A stretch of DNA of 64,000 nucleotides from Humulus lupulus (taxonomy: Eukaryota > Streptophyta > Magnoliopsida > Rosales > Cannabaceae): assembly GCF_963169125.1 (NCBI RefSeq), contig NC_084796.1:211857948-211921947 (forward strand), written 5' to 3'. This document shows, in pieces, positions 11,283 to 23,316 of this stretch. Position 1 is the stretch's first letter; every line of letters starts with the position of its first letter. A model generated the notes under the pieces. It did not search any database. It saw nothing but the letters and a program-made list of their open reading frames with translations, and was not told where the DNA came from. A program made the position numbers and the translations under genes.

Positions 11283-14077
11283 TGTAACGTCCTACTAATA
11301 AAGGACTGTTACACTGTGTATTTTAAATAGTACTAGACTCGCTAAATTAGTCATTTGGCCATCACTGTGTAACTAAACATGATTAATGATTTAGAGTTAA
11401 AAAATTTGGTCAAAAGATATAACTGTTTCACTAAAACGTTTACTTCCATACATGGGATCCCAAACTAACATTTCAAAAGGTTAACTACAATTGAAAACTT
11501 ACAACCAGCCAACCTAAGCGACAAAATAGGTTTCGACCCTAGTTCCTTTGAGAGACCCCGACCGTGGTGGTCGAGCAGCCGCATATGTACACATTGTCAC
11601 TAAAGCTCTCCGACTCATGGATGGTCCAACTTCCTTTTCCCCTTACATGCACCACAAAGAACCCATGAGCTAAGGCTTAGAAAGAAAACGTAAACATGCT
11701 CATAAGCAGTTAATAACATGTTACCAAATGATACTAAGAATGCATAGCAGTAATAACCCTAATCATGCATGCATACCATTCATATAAATGACTATACCAT
11801 CAAATGGGGCCACCTGCCTTAATACATGATTAATGAATCATACTGGGGTCCGTTGCCCAAGATACATGATTAATGAATCATACTGGGGCTTAGCATCCTA
11901 GAATATTGGACTAATGAGTCACCTCGGAGCCCTTTTCCCTATCCTCTATATAACTAGCCTTGGAGTTGGCCCAACGTACCTGGCACTAAGTTTTCCTTCA
12001 CCATTGGGTCGGACAAGCGTATAATGCGCTCCTCATTTGGCGTAACCTTGTCGACCAACGCTTAGAGTGGTAATGTCGTTCTTAACTTATAAGTCATTTC
12101 CGAGGGCCCAGCCCTAGGATATGGGACTAATAAGTCACCCTAGGGCCCATTGCCCTATCCTTTATATAACCAGCTTGGAGCTGGCCCAGTGTACCTAGCG
12201 TTGAGTTTTCCACGACCATTGGGTCGGACAAGCGTATGATGCACTCCAGATTAGGTATAACCATATCGACCAGTTCTTAGCGCCCTAATGACATTCTTGA
12301 CTTATAATTCAAGTCTGGGGGCCCAACCTTAAGATATGGGACTCATAAGTCAACTCAAGGCCCATTGCCCTATCCTCTGTATAACCAGCCTTGGACTTGG
12401 CCAGCATACCTGTCCATGAGTTTTTGACGACCATTGGGTCGGACAAGTGTATGATGCGCTTCTGATTAGGCCTAACCATTTCGACCAGCGCTCAACGCGC
12501 TATTGCCGCCCTTTACTTATAAGTCAATGATTTTGATCGGTGCACTATTGCAATTCTTAACTTATAAGTCAAGTCTTTTCAATCAGATAATGCAGAAAAT
12601 CATATATCAAATATCTAGATACATAGCATTCAACATGCTTAATCAACAATCACATGCATAATCATAATCATGGACATTCTCAGGAGCTCGAGCCCTATTC
12701 ATATCCCTGTTTAATAGTCCGGGCCAAGCCATAATCGCATGTATCACATACTGGGTGCAGTTTTCTTACATTTGGTCCAAGCACATGTTAAGAATGAATG
12801 ACCCTCGAGCACAATCCTGGTTCCAAGCCCCTAGCGATAACCTAGTCACAACCATGTATAGAATCCCATCAATAACGAAAAAATAGAGCCTTCCAGACTG
12901 AGTCCTAGCCTTCGGGACATTGAATTCTACAAACTGAGTAGTAAAATCAATCTTGAGCCCTTAGGTTTGAGCTCCCCCACTCAAAACCTTCTTTGGAACA
13001 AAACCCCTATTTGCACTGCAGCGCTCCACAATTAGAGCCGCGAATCTCACAAACAGAGAGCCCAGCCCCCCAAATTCTCTGGACATAGGCCGCGATCGCG
13101 GAGCCCAAGAACAGGACCACGAACCCAGCTTTATCTGATCCGATTCCTCCCAAAACTCACCCAAAAATCGTACCAAACCCACCACTCAATCTCAAAACAT
13201 CCCCAGAACGTCCCAGACAACAAAGCCCACTTTTCAAATGGATTAACAACTCACCAAACCATAACATCCAAATCAAAACTTAAGAAACTTAAGGAAACAG
13301 AAACTCAGAAACTTAAAGCTTAAATTACCTTTGACTAAGTTGTTTTCTAACTAAATCCCCTGGCTATCAAGCTTCTAATCTTTCTTAGAATCGTTATGAC
13401 TCTAACCTTGCTTGAATCTGAGCTCTAAAACATGAGTTACTTCGAAAATGCTAACGAGCTGAAATGAGAGAACGGAAGTGAGAACGAGAGAGTTTTTTTG
13501 GGTTATATTGTTATGAGAGGTTACTTCGAGTTCAAGTAACCTTAAGCAAACTCCAATGCTCAGGGTACCCAAAAACATCCTCAAGGGAAAAATGCTCAAA
13601 ATCCCCAGAGTTCAATCTTAATCTCGCTAACTCCAAATATAACCTCGAATATTTATTGTTGTTTTCCAATATGTCGGTAATGTAGTAAATACCCAAAATA
13701 CCCCTGACTCACCTCGAGTTAAGTATTGGTCTCATTGCGACTTTCCCTCTAACTTGCTCCCTAAGATCGCCTTGTACCGAGTAACCCAAATATATCCACA
13801 TAGCAATGTGGTCTCACACATATATCACATATATGCACATATATTCCAAATAAACCCATAACGGGCCAAATTACCAAAATTTCCTTTCTGATGAGAAACA
13901 GGCCCACATGCATATTTAATACACCTAAACATGAATATCATGTCATATTATAATATAACTCACATAATCATATAATGATACACATATAAATTACATAAAC
14001 ACATAATTATCAATAGTTTGCCACCCTGGCCCCCTAATCAAGGCCCTAAGCCTTATTAGGTAATTTGAGACGTTACA
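11283..14077 (-). mobile_element. solo LTR A of a Tekay-like gypsy family
   Basis: It begins TGTAACGTCC and ends GACGTTACA, the TG...CA ends shared by all members of this family in the window. Flanks CCTAG and CCTAC give a 5-base target duplication with one mismatch. It has the family landmarks: TGGGATCCCA at 11,453, a degenerate GGTGCATGTAA-type word (minus sense) near 11,647, a G+C-rich hairpin island near 13,010-13,110, and AATCAAGGCCCTAAGCC close to its right edge. No internal region is present, as expected after LTR-LTR recombination. In retrotransposon sense it lies on the minus strand. Confidence 0.8.
11935..12590. repeat. about 215-base tandem repeat within solo LTR A, three units
   Basis: The word ATTGGGTCGGACAAG recurs at about 12,003, 12,218 and 12,433. 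Each is followed by the same order of sub-words (GCG, ACTTATAAGTCA, GGGCCCA, CCTATCCTCTATATAACCAG). Units differ by scattered substitutions. Solo LTR B has only one to two units and D has fewer, so copy number varies between family members. Confidence 0.75.
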
Positions 14078-14591
14078 CCTACTGTCACATGGATTGTGGT
14101 GTCGACTCCGTACAAGCGGAAAAAAGGATGTCTTACGATGATGCTTGACATGTAAAAACATGCAGCTACCACCCTAACACTGTTGGTGGCCTTTTCCCAA
14201 TAATGTAGTGGCTTGGAATTCCTCGGATTGGGCCCACTGAGATACGCTGGGGCCCTCCAGCTTATTAGATAGAAGAATGTGTATTTATTTCATAACTAAC
14301 CTCCTTTAAGAGAGGACAATTGTAATTATCTCCCATTAATGAGCTTAATTGCTTCAGTTGGATATAAATAGGGCTAGGGCACAAATTGCATAGAATATTT
14401 TTCCTAATTTTTAGAGTGAGCACGAACGCTGCATGAAAACCCTCGAGAGAGATTGAACAATGCAAGTTCTTCATCCTAATACTAGTGACTCGAGGACTAG
14501 GAGTTAATTAATAACATGAACCACGTAAAAATCTGTGTTACTCTTTAAGCTTTTCTATTAATTATTATGTTAGCAAAAAAGCTAGTCAACA

Positions 14592-14612
14592 TTTTGGTGC
14601 TTTCATTGAGAG
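14592..14612 (+). other. primer binding site of J
   Basis: TTTTGGTGCTTTCATTGAGA directly follows the LTR. The TGG start fits pairing with a tRNA CCA end. I do not know the tRNA with confidence. The same sequence, reversed, follows the LTR of element F at about 61,375-61,396, which ties the two elements to one lineage. Confidence 0.65.
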
Positions 14613-14637
14613 CTTGAAGAAAGCAAGAGTTTCAACA

Positions 14638-16374
14638 ATGGTGAACACTCACTTAACACTCCCTGAAGATGACCTCCCCACTATTGTGGGAGGAGAGCAA
14701 GTTTGCCCGCCTTCGCAACTATTTCAGAGGTGGCTGATAATGAAGGTTACGATGGAAACACTGACTACTAAATTTTGTCTCGTTCCGAAGAGCCACTAGA
14801 AGTGGCGGTATTGACGGATTAGATTGCCTCCCAAAAATGTGAAATGGAGGCACAACAGGAAATATCATCGCCCTACAAGAGGTGCTGCCCGCCAAGAGGG
14901 CCACTCTGCCAGGCTAAGGGCTCCAGGTGGACCCCCAAGTTGAGATACCACCTGTGTAGCTAGCTGACGTGCCACCTGTATGCCTAGCTGGTGTACCCCC
15001 GGTACACCCAACTCCTCTGGGAGAAAAGAAAAGGCTCCCCTCAAACGGAAGAGAGCTCGACAAGCTTCTGAGCCACTTGACCATTTGAGAAGGGTACGTG
15101 ACCCAGGGCATTATGGCAACACGCGCTGAAACAATATGTATCATTCCCCTAGAAAGAGAGCCCTTCGTGCACCAGCAGCCTTGGGGAAGCCCAGGGTTGG
15201 GTACCAATAAGAGAGAGGTCTCCATGGACCACGGACATCCCATCAGCATCTTGGTTACATCAAGTCTAATGGGGAAACAGAATTAGGATTCCCAGAGGAT
15301 GGTTACCATGGGCGCGGGCAACCTGACTTGCAAGACAACATCAATGCTCGCAGGAACAGGGCCGACCCCAAGGACCTCCCCAGAAAAAACCCTCAACCAG
15401 ACCTCCGAGATAACCTGAATTCATGGAGAAAAGAAGTAATGACTGACCAGGGTTCACACAATGCCAACAACGATCTTCTCTGGGCAGATTTGGGGAGTAT
15501 AAAAAAGATAATGCTAAAGATGGCTAAGAAGTACGGGCATGACTCAAACTCCGAGGACAAAGACAGAGAGCCATGTGCTCAACACATAGTTGAAGCCTCA
15601 TTCGCCCGAGGATTAAAAATGCAAAGTTGGAGCTTTTGGAGGAGCAATCTCTGCTCCAGGATTGATTTCCTCATTGCCTTGAGGCTACAGACGCGCGAGT
15701 GCTATAGGCTACAAATGCTACAAGCCCCATTGCCTCGAGGCTACATATGCGCGGATGCTATAGGCTCGATTATTTCATTCATCGAACCCAAGAATACATA
15801 CACTGAGAAGATGTCTAGATTGGAGCTTTTGGAGGAGCAATCTTTGTTCCTGCTCCTACCATCCCAGCGGCTACAATGACCAAATCCCATTTCTCACCAT
15901 ATACTCCTGCAAAAATCAGCGTGATGAGTGCTCAGGGCACCATCCATCTGCTACACAAGCTGGCTACAATGCGAAGCCCATTGGGTATGGAGCAACTCCC
16001 ACTGGATTCATTGCTTATCAGTCTGCTTTTATCATTGGAGCAGCTGCTCCCACCTAGTCAACGACACTAAGGCCCAAGTGGGACCAAGTGTAGAGGAAAA
16101 AGTAAAGGGAGCAAGAAACCGAATAAAGCTCCCGAAGAAAAATACTCCGCCCAGTATTCCGAGAACACTGATCTGGTTGATACTGGGGAAAACATATACT
16201 TGGCCACAGAGCAACAAGTTCACTACTGGAGGCCTCAGCCCATCAGGAAAGAGGGGGAAGAGAGATGCCGACAAATTCTGCAAGTACCACAATGACATTG
16301 GTCACAATACCAATGAGTGCAGGCAGCTACTTGATGAGATTAAAACCGTCATCAAGTTGGGGCACCTTCACTAG
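14638..16374 (+). pseudogene. gag of element J, broken
   Basis: The ATG at 14,638 follows the primer site and opens MVNTHLTLPEDDLP. The frame closes within 60 codons. Recognisable gag then continues in shifted frames: a hydrophilic segment at 15,328-15,620 (containing KKYGHDSNSEDKDREPC), and the C-terminal zinc knuckle at about 16,285-16,325, CKYHNDIGHNTNEC, a CxxHx4Hx4C variant common in Tat-like gag. The central capsid part is mostly missing. In its place 15,620-15,860 carries two partial direct duplications: a GGAGCTTTTGGAGGAGCAAT word twice, and GGCTACA...GCTATAGGCT twice. Gag normally forms the cytoplasmic virus-like particle, but this one cannot. Confidence 0.65.
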
Positions 16375-16679
16375 TACACCAGGGGTGGAGCACACCCTGC
16401 ACATGCTTCTTTGGGGCCTCCACCACCAAATCAGTTGGGGGCACCTCCCCCAAAAGCAAAGTCAAGCCTGCTATTTTGCAGCCCATGGCCCATGCACCTC
16501 CTCCGGTCAACAGACGAGTAGGGAGTATCTCAGAAGGACCCCACCTAGGGGGAACCTCGAGGAGTTCACAAAAAAAGTATGCCCGAGCCCTCAACCACGA
16601 TGACAAAGTCTACCCATAAGTCCAGCTTCTGGCACAGATGCCTCAGAGAGTGCACTTCCCACACCATGATCCTTTGGTA

Positions 16680-17160
16680 ATTGAGACCTAGATGGCCAAC
16701 AAAATGGTTTCCCAGATCCTGGTTGACAACGAAAGCTCGGTGAATATCCTATTCAAACAGACCTTCAAAAGAATAGGACTGGCAACAAGTGATCTTGCCC
16801 CATGTATTTGAGCCTCTATGGCTTCTTGGGTGAAGGATTAATCCCAATGGGGCAGATCAAGCTACTAGAGAAACTTGGAGAAATGACTACACAGGCCTTC
16901 AAATATTGCATATTTGTGGTGGTGGACTACTTCTCTCTTACAACGCCATCATTGGCCGACCAGCCCTGGTGGAGTTTGGAGCAGCTACTTGTTCATAAAG
17001 TTCCCCACAAATTCGAGGATTGGTACAATTCACGAGGACCAGAAAGAGGCCCGCCAGTGCTACAACGTGTCCCTCAAGCACCCATTAATGGTGATTGAGG
17101 CAGCAGCTCCCGAGCAGCATCCTCTAGAGGATATGGAGGTCCAAGTGATCCTCAAATAGA
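16680..17160 (+). pseudogene. aspartic protease region of element J, broken
   Basis: Fragments in two frames read ILVDNESSVNILF (the position of the catalytic DxGS/T loop, here DNESS rather than DxGSS), then FGAATC- and FPTNSRIGTIHEDQKEARQC-like segments. These are typical of the protease-to-RT linker of Tat-group polyproteins. Stops and single-base shifts separate them, so no protease could be made. Confidence 0.55.
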
Positions 17161-17199
17161 GAAAGGAACCAAATGAACGTGATCCACAAGTTGGGGATG

Positions 17200-18200
17200 A
17201 TTGGTAGAGCCCCTGGAGGAAATCGAAGAGGTGATCCTCGATGAAGCCAGCTTGGAAAAGAAGACTAGGGTTGCTTGGTCTCGTGCAAACTTGATGGGTA
17301 TCGGCCCTAACATCATCATCCATGCCTTTAACATAGACCCCAATGTTGTTCCAGTGGTAAAAGCAGAGGTTGACAAGCTTCTCAAAAACAGGTTCATATG
17401 GGAGGCCTAATATCCCAAGTGGTTTGCAAATCTAGTGTTGGTCCCAAAGCCTAATGAGACTTGGAGGACGTGCAGTGATTTCATCGACCTCAATAAGGTC
17501 TACCCTAAAGACTGCTTCCATTTACCAATGATTAACCAGATGGTAGACGCTACCTCCAGATATGAGCTTTTGACATTCAAGGATGTATACTCAGGGTACA
17601 ATTAGATTTCTATGCATGTCGTAGACAAAGAACACACTAGTTTTCGAACATAAAATGGCATTTATTAGATTCCTTTTTTTCTGGTGAATGCATGGGCCAC
17701 TTGTCAGAGATTGGTGAACAAGATGTTCAAAAACTAATTTGGTCAGAACATGGAGGTGTACGTAGACGATATGCTGGTCAAATCCAAAAAAGCCCTGGAG
17801 CATGTAAATGACTTCGCGGAAGCTCTCTCAGTCCTCCGTGAAGTTGAGTCCCCAAAAATAAATGTTTGGAGTAGCCTTCGCGAAGTTCTTGGGATACATC
17901 GTTAATGCCCAAGGAATAGAATTAAACCTCAAGAAGATCAAAGCCCTGATCAAGATGTCCTCCCCAAGAAGCACAAAGATGTGCAAAGTTTGACTGGTTG
18001 GATAGCGGCTCTTAGCCGCTTTGTATTAAAGGCGATTGACAAGTGAATCCCCCTCTTCAACACCCTTCGAGAAGGTCAGAGATTTGAATGGACAGAAGAA
18101 TGTGAGCAAGCTTTCCAACATCTTAAGGCACACATGGAAAATCCTCTCATACTATCAAAGGTTCTAGATGGAGAACCATTACTCATTTACAAGGTAATAG
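17200..18200 (+). pseudogene. reverse transcriptase of element J, broken
   Basis: The segment from 17,201 (EEIEEVILDEASLEKKTRVA) leads into the fingers, reading FIWEA, stop, YPKWFANLVLVPKPN, then SDFIDLNKVYPKDCFHLP. The active site is kept as VYVDDMLVKS near 17,759. The thumb/connection region reads RFEWTEECEQAFQHLKAH near 18,090. At least six in-frame stops or frame changes occur. The motif set and the YVDDML variant match the RT of the Tat lineage. Homology to element F over the same domain (40,416-40,910, minus) supports the call. Confidence 0.75.
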
Positions 18201-18229
18201 ACACCCTTGTCTTTCCAAAACATCAAAGC

Positions 18230-18775
18230 CTGTAGATGGAGAACCATTACTCATCCTCAGGCAAAAAGAGAAGTGGAAGCTATCAACAAGATGCTTAAGG
18301 CCACTTTAAAGAAAAGGATGGAGCAGGCGAAAGACGCTTAGCCCAAGGACCTACCTAGAGTACTATGGAGTTACCGTACCATAGCTAGGACGTCCACCGG
18401 TCATTCACAATCCTCCATGGCCTACGGGTATAAATCCATGTTCCCAGTTGAGGCTACCATCTAAACGCTCTGATGAATGACATATGACCTGACTACAAAT
18501 CATGCTTTACTTCAAGAATCATTGGACCTAGTTGAAGATCTCTGATAAGATGCCCACCTCCGAGTAGCTTCTTACTAACAAAAGGTTGCAAATTACTTCT
18601 ATTCTAAAGTGAAGGATTGAAATATCGATGTTGGGGAGTTTGTGTTGTGACGCGTTTTCCTAAAACTCCGAGTTCCTAGTGCTGGAGTGTTGGCCCAAAC
18701 TGGGAAAGCCCTTATCAAGTCGAGAGCATCATATGTCATGAGACATAAAAACTGGCTCGACTAAGTGGGGAGTTG
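18230..18775 (+). pseudogene. integrase C-terminal part of element J, broken
   Basis: It picks up in the second half of the integrase core: REVEAINKMLKATLKKRMEQ, then LPRVLWSYRTIARTSTGHS and MAYGYKSMFPVEA. This is the usual Tat/Athila order after the catalytic Glu (here within REVEAIN). The zinc-binding head and the first two catalytic Asp residues are missing, because RNase H and the first half of integrase are deleted between about 18,200 and 18,240. Stops interrupt the rest. Confidence 0.7.
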
Positions 18776-19088
18776 ATCCCTCATGCCTGGAATTCCGAGC
18801 ACCTTCACCAATATTATCATGAATGCAAACAACTACGTACTTTTGAATTTTATTACTCATGTAGCCTAACAGAACTTAATGAAAATCATGTGCAAAAAAA
18901 ACAATATATGAAATTCAGAAATTATGCTTGTATTTTCTATTTTGTTTTATTTTACTACTCGAGGATGTACTCTCTCGCAGACCTGAGCAAGTGAATGCAG
19001 ATCTCAATCTATGATCACTTATGGGGCATAGGCAAGGGGTGAAGTCATCCTACGAGAATAGCTGCTCACGGAGTAAAACCTAGGGAAC

Positions 19089-21900
19089 TCAACTAGAGGG
19101 ACCTATACGGGGTACCTTATGAGTTAACGTAGTGTCACAAAGCTTACAAGAGTTGCCACGAGAAGTAAGACCTAGGGAACTCAAAAAGCCCGATTGTGGT
19201 CCTCCGCAGCCTGTTGAACCTTCCGAAAAAGATCCAGCCTCCTCTTTTTCCTTGGAAGCCTCGCCCTTTACCACCTAAGTCGCCTCCTTGGCTACTTGGG
19301 CCCTCTTCGTTGCTCGGGTGGCCTCCTCTTGGATGATGGCCATATCCTCCCAGACATTGGTGGCCTCATCTCAAGCTTGGGCGACTTTGTCCTTGGCTAC
19401 TTTTGCTTCATTCCTAGCTGCCTTTGCCTACTCCTCTACTGCTATGGAAGTCTCTGCTAGCCCCCATGAACAAACCTTATCTGCTTTGAGATCTACCAGC
19501 AGCTTGGTCACCTCCTCAGCAGATGCATCGTCCTTGGCATTCAATCTAGCCACCTTATCTTGGGTTCGTTGAATTTTGTACGACTTCTCCATCATAATGT
19601 TGCCAAGGCGTTGGCACATTAAAGTCGAGTGAAAAAATAAAATAAAAGTTAGTAAAATTCATGAAATGGAAACATCTCAGACAATGAAAAGAAGTTTAAC
19701 TTTATGGTGGCCTGCTGGCATAAGGAGATGAGGGAAGCCTCAATGTCATCCCTGAGCTAGACGAATCTGCAATCATTCAGCTCACACATGGAGGACCTAA
19801 CACCCTGAAGAAGCTTTGTGGCGAGCAGAATAATAAACTCACTGAGCTTCTCAGTGAATAGGCTCCCCAGTTGAGCCAAGCCAATGGGAGGCTCTCGAGG
19901 CTTCTCCTTGGGAGGCTTCAACTTCCAGATATAGTCTCCCATCTCATGGAGTGAATGGTTTCCATCCACCACGTGAGCATTGAAGTGCTCCACCATCACC
20001 GATTACTTCTCTAACAACTCCCCCTCATAGTGCTCTGGCTAAACTAGTAGGTGAGGAGGATTTTGGACTTCTGGGGTTTCCTAGCTCTCTCGAATCTTGA
20101 ATTCCATCAGATCTTCAGCGGATTTCTATGGTGACTCCCCCCGATGAAACTCCCGAGTCTCTCGAGCGGGAGTCGACTCCACCCGCTGCCTCCTCATGTG
20201 CCCTCTGGGACCCTCTAGCTCTGGATCTGGCAACCTTTGTGACAAACTGGATGATAGCCCGAGCAAGATCCCTGAGCCTCATTTGATCTGCAAAAAGGAA
20301 AACTCTGTTAGCTAAAAAAACAACAAGGAGATAAGCAATATAAAACTTGAAATACATTAAAAGTGTCGAGAGCACTGGGCTTCTCAGGAAGCCCCACCAC
20401 TTGGAGCCTCTTCCAGGTGAATAATCAATTGAGCAAAACTCCTCATCAGCTGCCCCATCTCCTGGGTAGTATTCGTGTCGTACAGGAAAAACTACGAAGC
20501 TTGGAATGATGCCACGCCATTGAGGAGCACTAAGCCCCAAGGAGGCAAACATATATTTGGCTATTGGAGGTAACAGTCAATGAGATCTTGATAATCCTAA
20601 TACTCCTCCCAAGTCCCGTAACGATCGTTGCTAAGGCCACACCAGAGGAGCGAAGGAGAAACCCAGATGTGCTCAGGACTTACCCCTTCCCCCATAGACT
20701 TAGCATAATAAACAAGGATTGGGAATTTGCCTTGATCTAGAGAGGATGGCTCAATCCCTGCTTGGAGCTCCTCCTCGCGCTCCTGATCTAGATGAGCTTC
20801 TTGGGATGCTCGGACGGCCTAAGAATTCTCCCGGTGCTCCTCCCCCAGTTGCTGGTGATACTCGTCACGGGCCACTGCGTTTATTTGATCTATGTGAGCC
20901 ATGAACCATGCTCTGAAACTCGTGGAATTCCAGAATTTGGTCAAACTAAGTTGCCGATGTGCTTCCCATTCATGACAAGCTCTGTGTTGACCAGCTTCTC
21001 CACTATCACCAATTGGCTCAACTCCAGCTCCACGTCTGAGAGCTCCTTCATCGCCTGTAAGCGATCCTGGAAAGCTTGAACGAATGGAGTGCGATGAAAA
21101 TGACCTAAACGAAGAAAAATAGCTAAGTCTAAAAAAGATCTACGAGGATTAGAGAGGAAAAACTTGGAGGTTAACAAAAAAACTACCAACCCTGGAGATG
21201 TCCAGAAGTAGGATAGGATTGGTTCGGAGTGGGAAACCGTTGGTAAAAAATAAGTGGTCCTTGAATTCTTGAGCATGGCTCTCGTTTAGGTGAGGAGCGT
21301 TGTAATGGATTTGGGAATAGTTCATCAGGGTGTAGAACTCGTCTAATTCACTACCCTTCTACTTGGGGCACACCCAGAAACTATATAATATATGCGCCGG
21401 AGAAGGCTCGGGCCACCTTTGGTGCATGTACCCGACATTCAGGCTAATGAAGACTCTGTAGCCATTCAGGATAAGTTGAGAGGGGGAGATCCCCATATAC
21501 TTCACAAAATTTACAAAATAGTGATGGAGGGCAAAGTGTCTCCCGCTAAGAGATGCGACTAGCTCCAGGCCTCGAGCCTGTAGATGTTGTAAAGAGACCT
21601 CTTTGTCTCCCGGCAAAGGAGGATGATGTAGTCCTCGGATCCTAGCCCATAGTGGGACATGATGTTGGAGCATTAAGATTATTCAACTTAATCAGGATCT
21701 ACTCCGCCTCAAATCTAAAGGACTAGTATCGTGTCGCTTCGTTGGGGATGGGAGAAATATTGACCTACACCTTAGTCAAATGGGGCATTATCGCCAATGA
21801 CCTCTCTATCACTGGAGCAGCCTCCATTGTAGCCAGACGCTCCACAGCTCTAGCCTCCTTGGGGTTTAGCCATTGTTCTCAGGCCATTATCTCAATCTCT
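19089..21900 (-). pseudogene. antisense PF04195-type coiled-coil gene of element J, broken
   Basis: On the minus strand, between pol and the right LTR, an N-terminal to C-terminal series of fragments is readable. The PF04195 core is at about 21,400-21,600 (HYFVNFVKYMGISPSQLIL). A Leu/Glu-rich segment lies at 20,941-21,090, an Arg/Ser-rich one at 20,115-20,280, and a long coiled coil at about 19,290-19,990 (with KVARLNAKDDASAEEVTKLL). The frame changes several times, partly at places that could be old introns. An antisense gene in this position is known from Tat-group retrotransposons such as Grande, and its function is unknown. Bases 21,900-22,870 would be its upstream region and show no coding signal. 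Confidence 0.65.
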
Positions 21901-22872
21901 CTGTCGAAGGCTTAAAAATCTTGTTGATGAAGTTCTCGAAGCTCTTCAGATATCTAAAACAAAAACCAAGCAATTAGGACTCTGACCGAAAGAAAAATGG
22001 TCAGAACACGAGAATACTGTAAGACAACTAATCTATTATAGAAAAAGAAGGAAAAAAATTCGAAAAAAGGAGTGTCCTTGAAGCATCAAGATATCCTTGG
22101 AGACACCAAGCGCAAGAACATGACCAAATGTGACCCGAATCTGGAAATGTTTTAGAAAATCAAATTTATGGTGAAAATGCAAGGAATAAACCACTTACAA
22201 TTGGTTTTGGCACCTAAATGAACCCAAAACAACTCAAAACAAGGCTTAAATAACCTACTCCTAAACACTCAATCAAAAACACATAAATGTAAGAATGGAG
22301 GTGTCAATGTACTTACTCGATATATATCAACGATAAGTGTTGAGTCGAGTCCGAACATGATTATATTGCCTTTGATTCATCTTGAAATAGCAATATTTCT
22401 TCTGATACCTCCTTTAGTGATACAGGATTGAAGAACTATAGAAAAGGGTTTGCAAAATGGAATTTTGAGAAGAGAAGGTATTTTCCTATAAGAAAATGAA
22501 GTGTTTTGAGAATGAATGAAAAAGTTAGGGGAAGTATTGGGGTAGCAAAGTTTAAATTCAAAACCCCAAACATGAGCAAAAAATAACTTGATCACTTGTC
22601 ATTGATCGCCTAAGGAGTAACTCGAGCATGATTTAACAGTTACAAAAATTGAGGCAAAGATTGTACCCGAAAAGGCGAAAGGACGTCTTGACTATGGATA
22701 AAACCTCTCATTAAAAAGCATTGATTGGTGGACCCGAAAATGGGGAGCCAACACGTGGTACACCCTTTTTTGGAAACGTCAGGTCTCAAGGACACCGACC
22801 AATCACTAGCCGAGCACAAACTCCCATGGAAATGTTTTATATAAGTCTCCAATGTCCCCGAGGACAAGTGAA

Positions 22873-22886
22873 GACTTGGGGGCAAA
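22873..22886 (+). other. polypurine tract of J
   Basis: The purine-rich run ACTTGGGGGCAAA lies directly before the TGTTG start of the right LTR. This is the usual place for the plus-strand primer of reverse transcription. Confidence 0.65.
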
Positions 22887-23316
22887 TGTTGTCTGTGTTT
22901 TCACCATGAAACATGTGGCATAAATTAAGATTTATTAGAGGTCCACGGAAGCTAGCTAGTGTTCCCCGGATCTGCTTAAAGCTCCATGAGACTTCATACC
23001 ATTCCCTGTCACGAACCACTACCACTGCGAAAATAACTCATTTGGAGAGCATTACCTCCCGAGGACCTTGTCAAAGGATAATGTCGCAAGTCTCCCATCG
23101 AGATCGTTTACTCATTACTTACTCCTCCAGACATGCGAGAACCCTTCTCTGAACTAGGAGGATAGTTACCAGGTGTCCAACATAATGAAATTGGACCACA
23201 AACAACCTTCTGACACCTATTGCTACATGGATAATGTTGTCGAATCCATACAAGCAACAAAAAGGATGTCCTACGACGCCGCCTAGCATGGGAAAACATG
23301 CAGCTACCACCCTGAC

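Larger units (their letters stand above)
10955..14591 (+). repeat. left LTR of J (interrupted by solo LTR A)
   Basis: The stretch from 11,001 (GGTCCACGGAAGC) onward matches 22,940 onward in the right LTR. The first 46 bases are diverged, so the exact start is uncertain by a few tens of bases. The LTR resumes at 14,078 after insertion A and ends AGTCAACA at 14,591. A likely core promoter, TATAAATAGGG, is at 14,363-14,373. The stretch after it to the LTR end would be R/U5. Confidence 0.75.

Noticed and set aside
19288..19572. A Ser/Ala-rich + strand protein
   Set aside because: It is the complement of the coiled-coil part of the antisense gene of J, which has the family match.
20719..20904. 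A + strand 61-codon gene
   Set aside because: The minus strand of the same bases continues the Glu/Gln-rich antisense coiled-coil gene of J.
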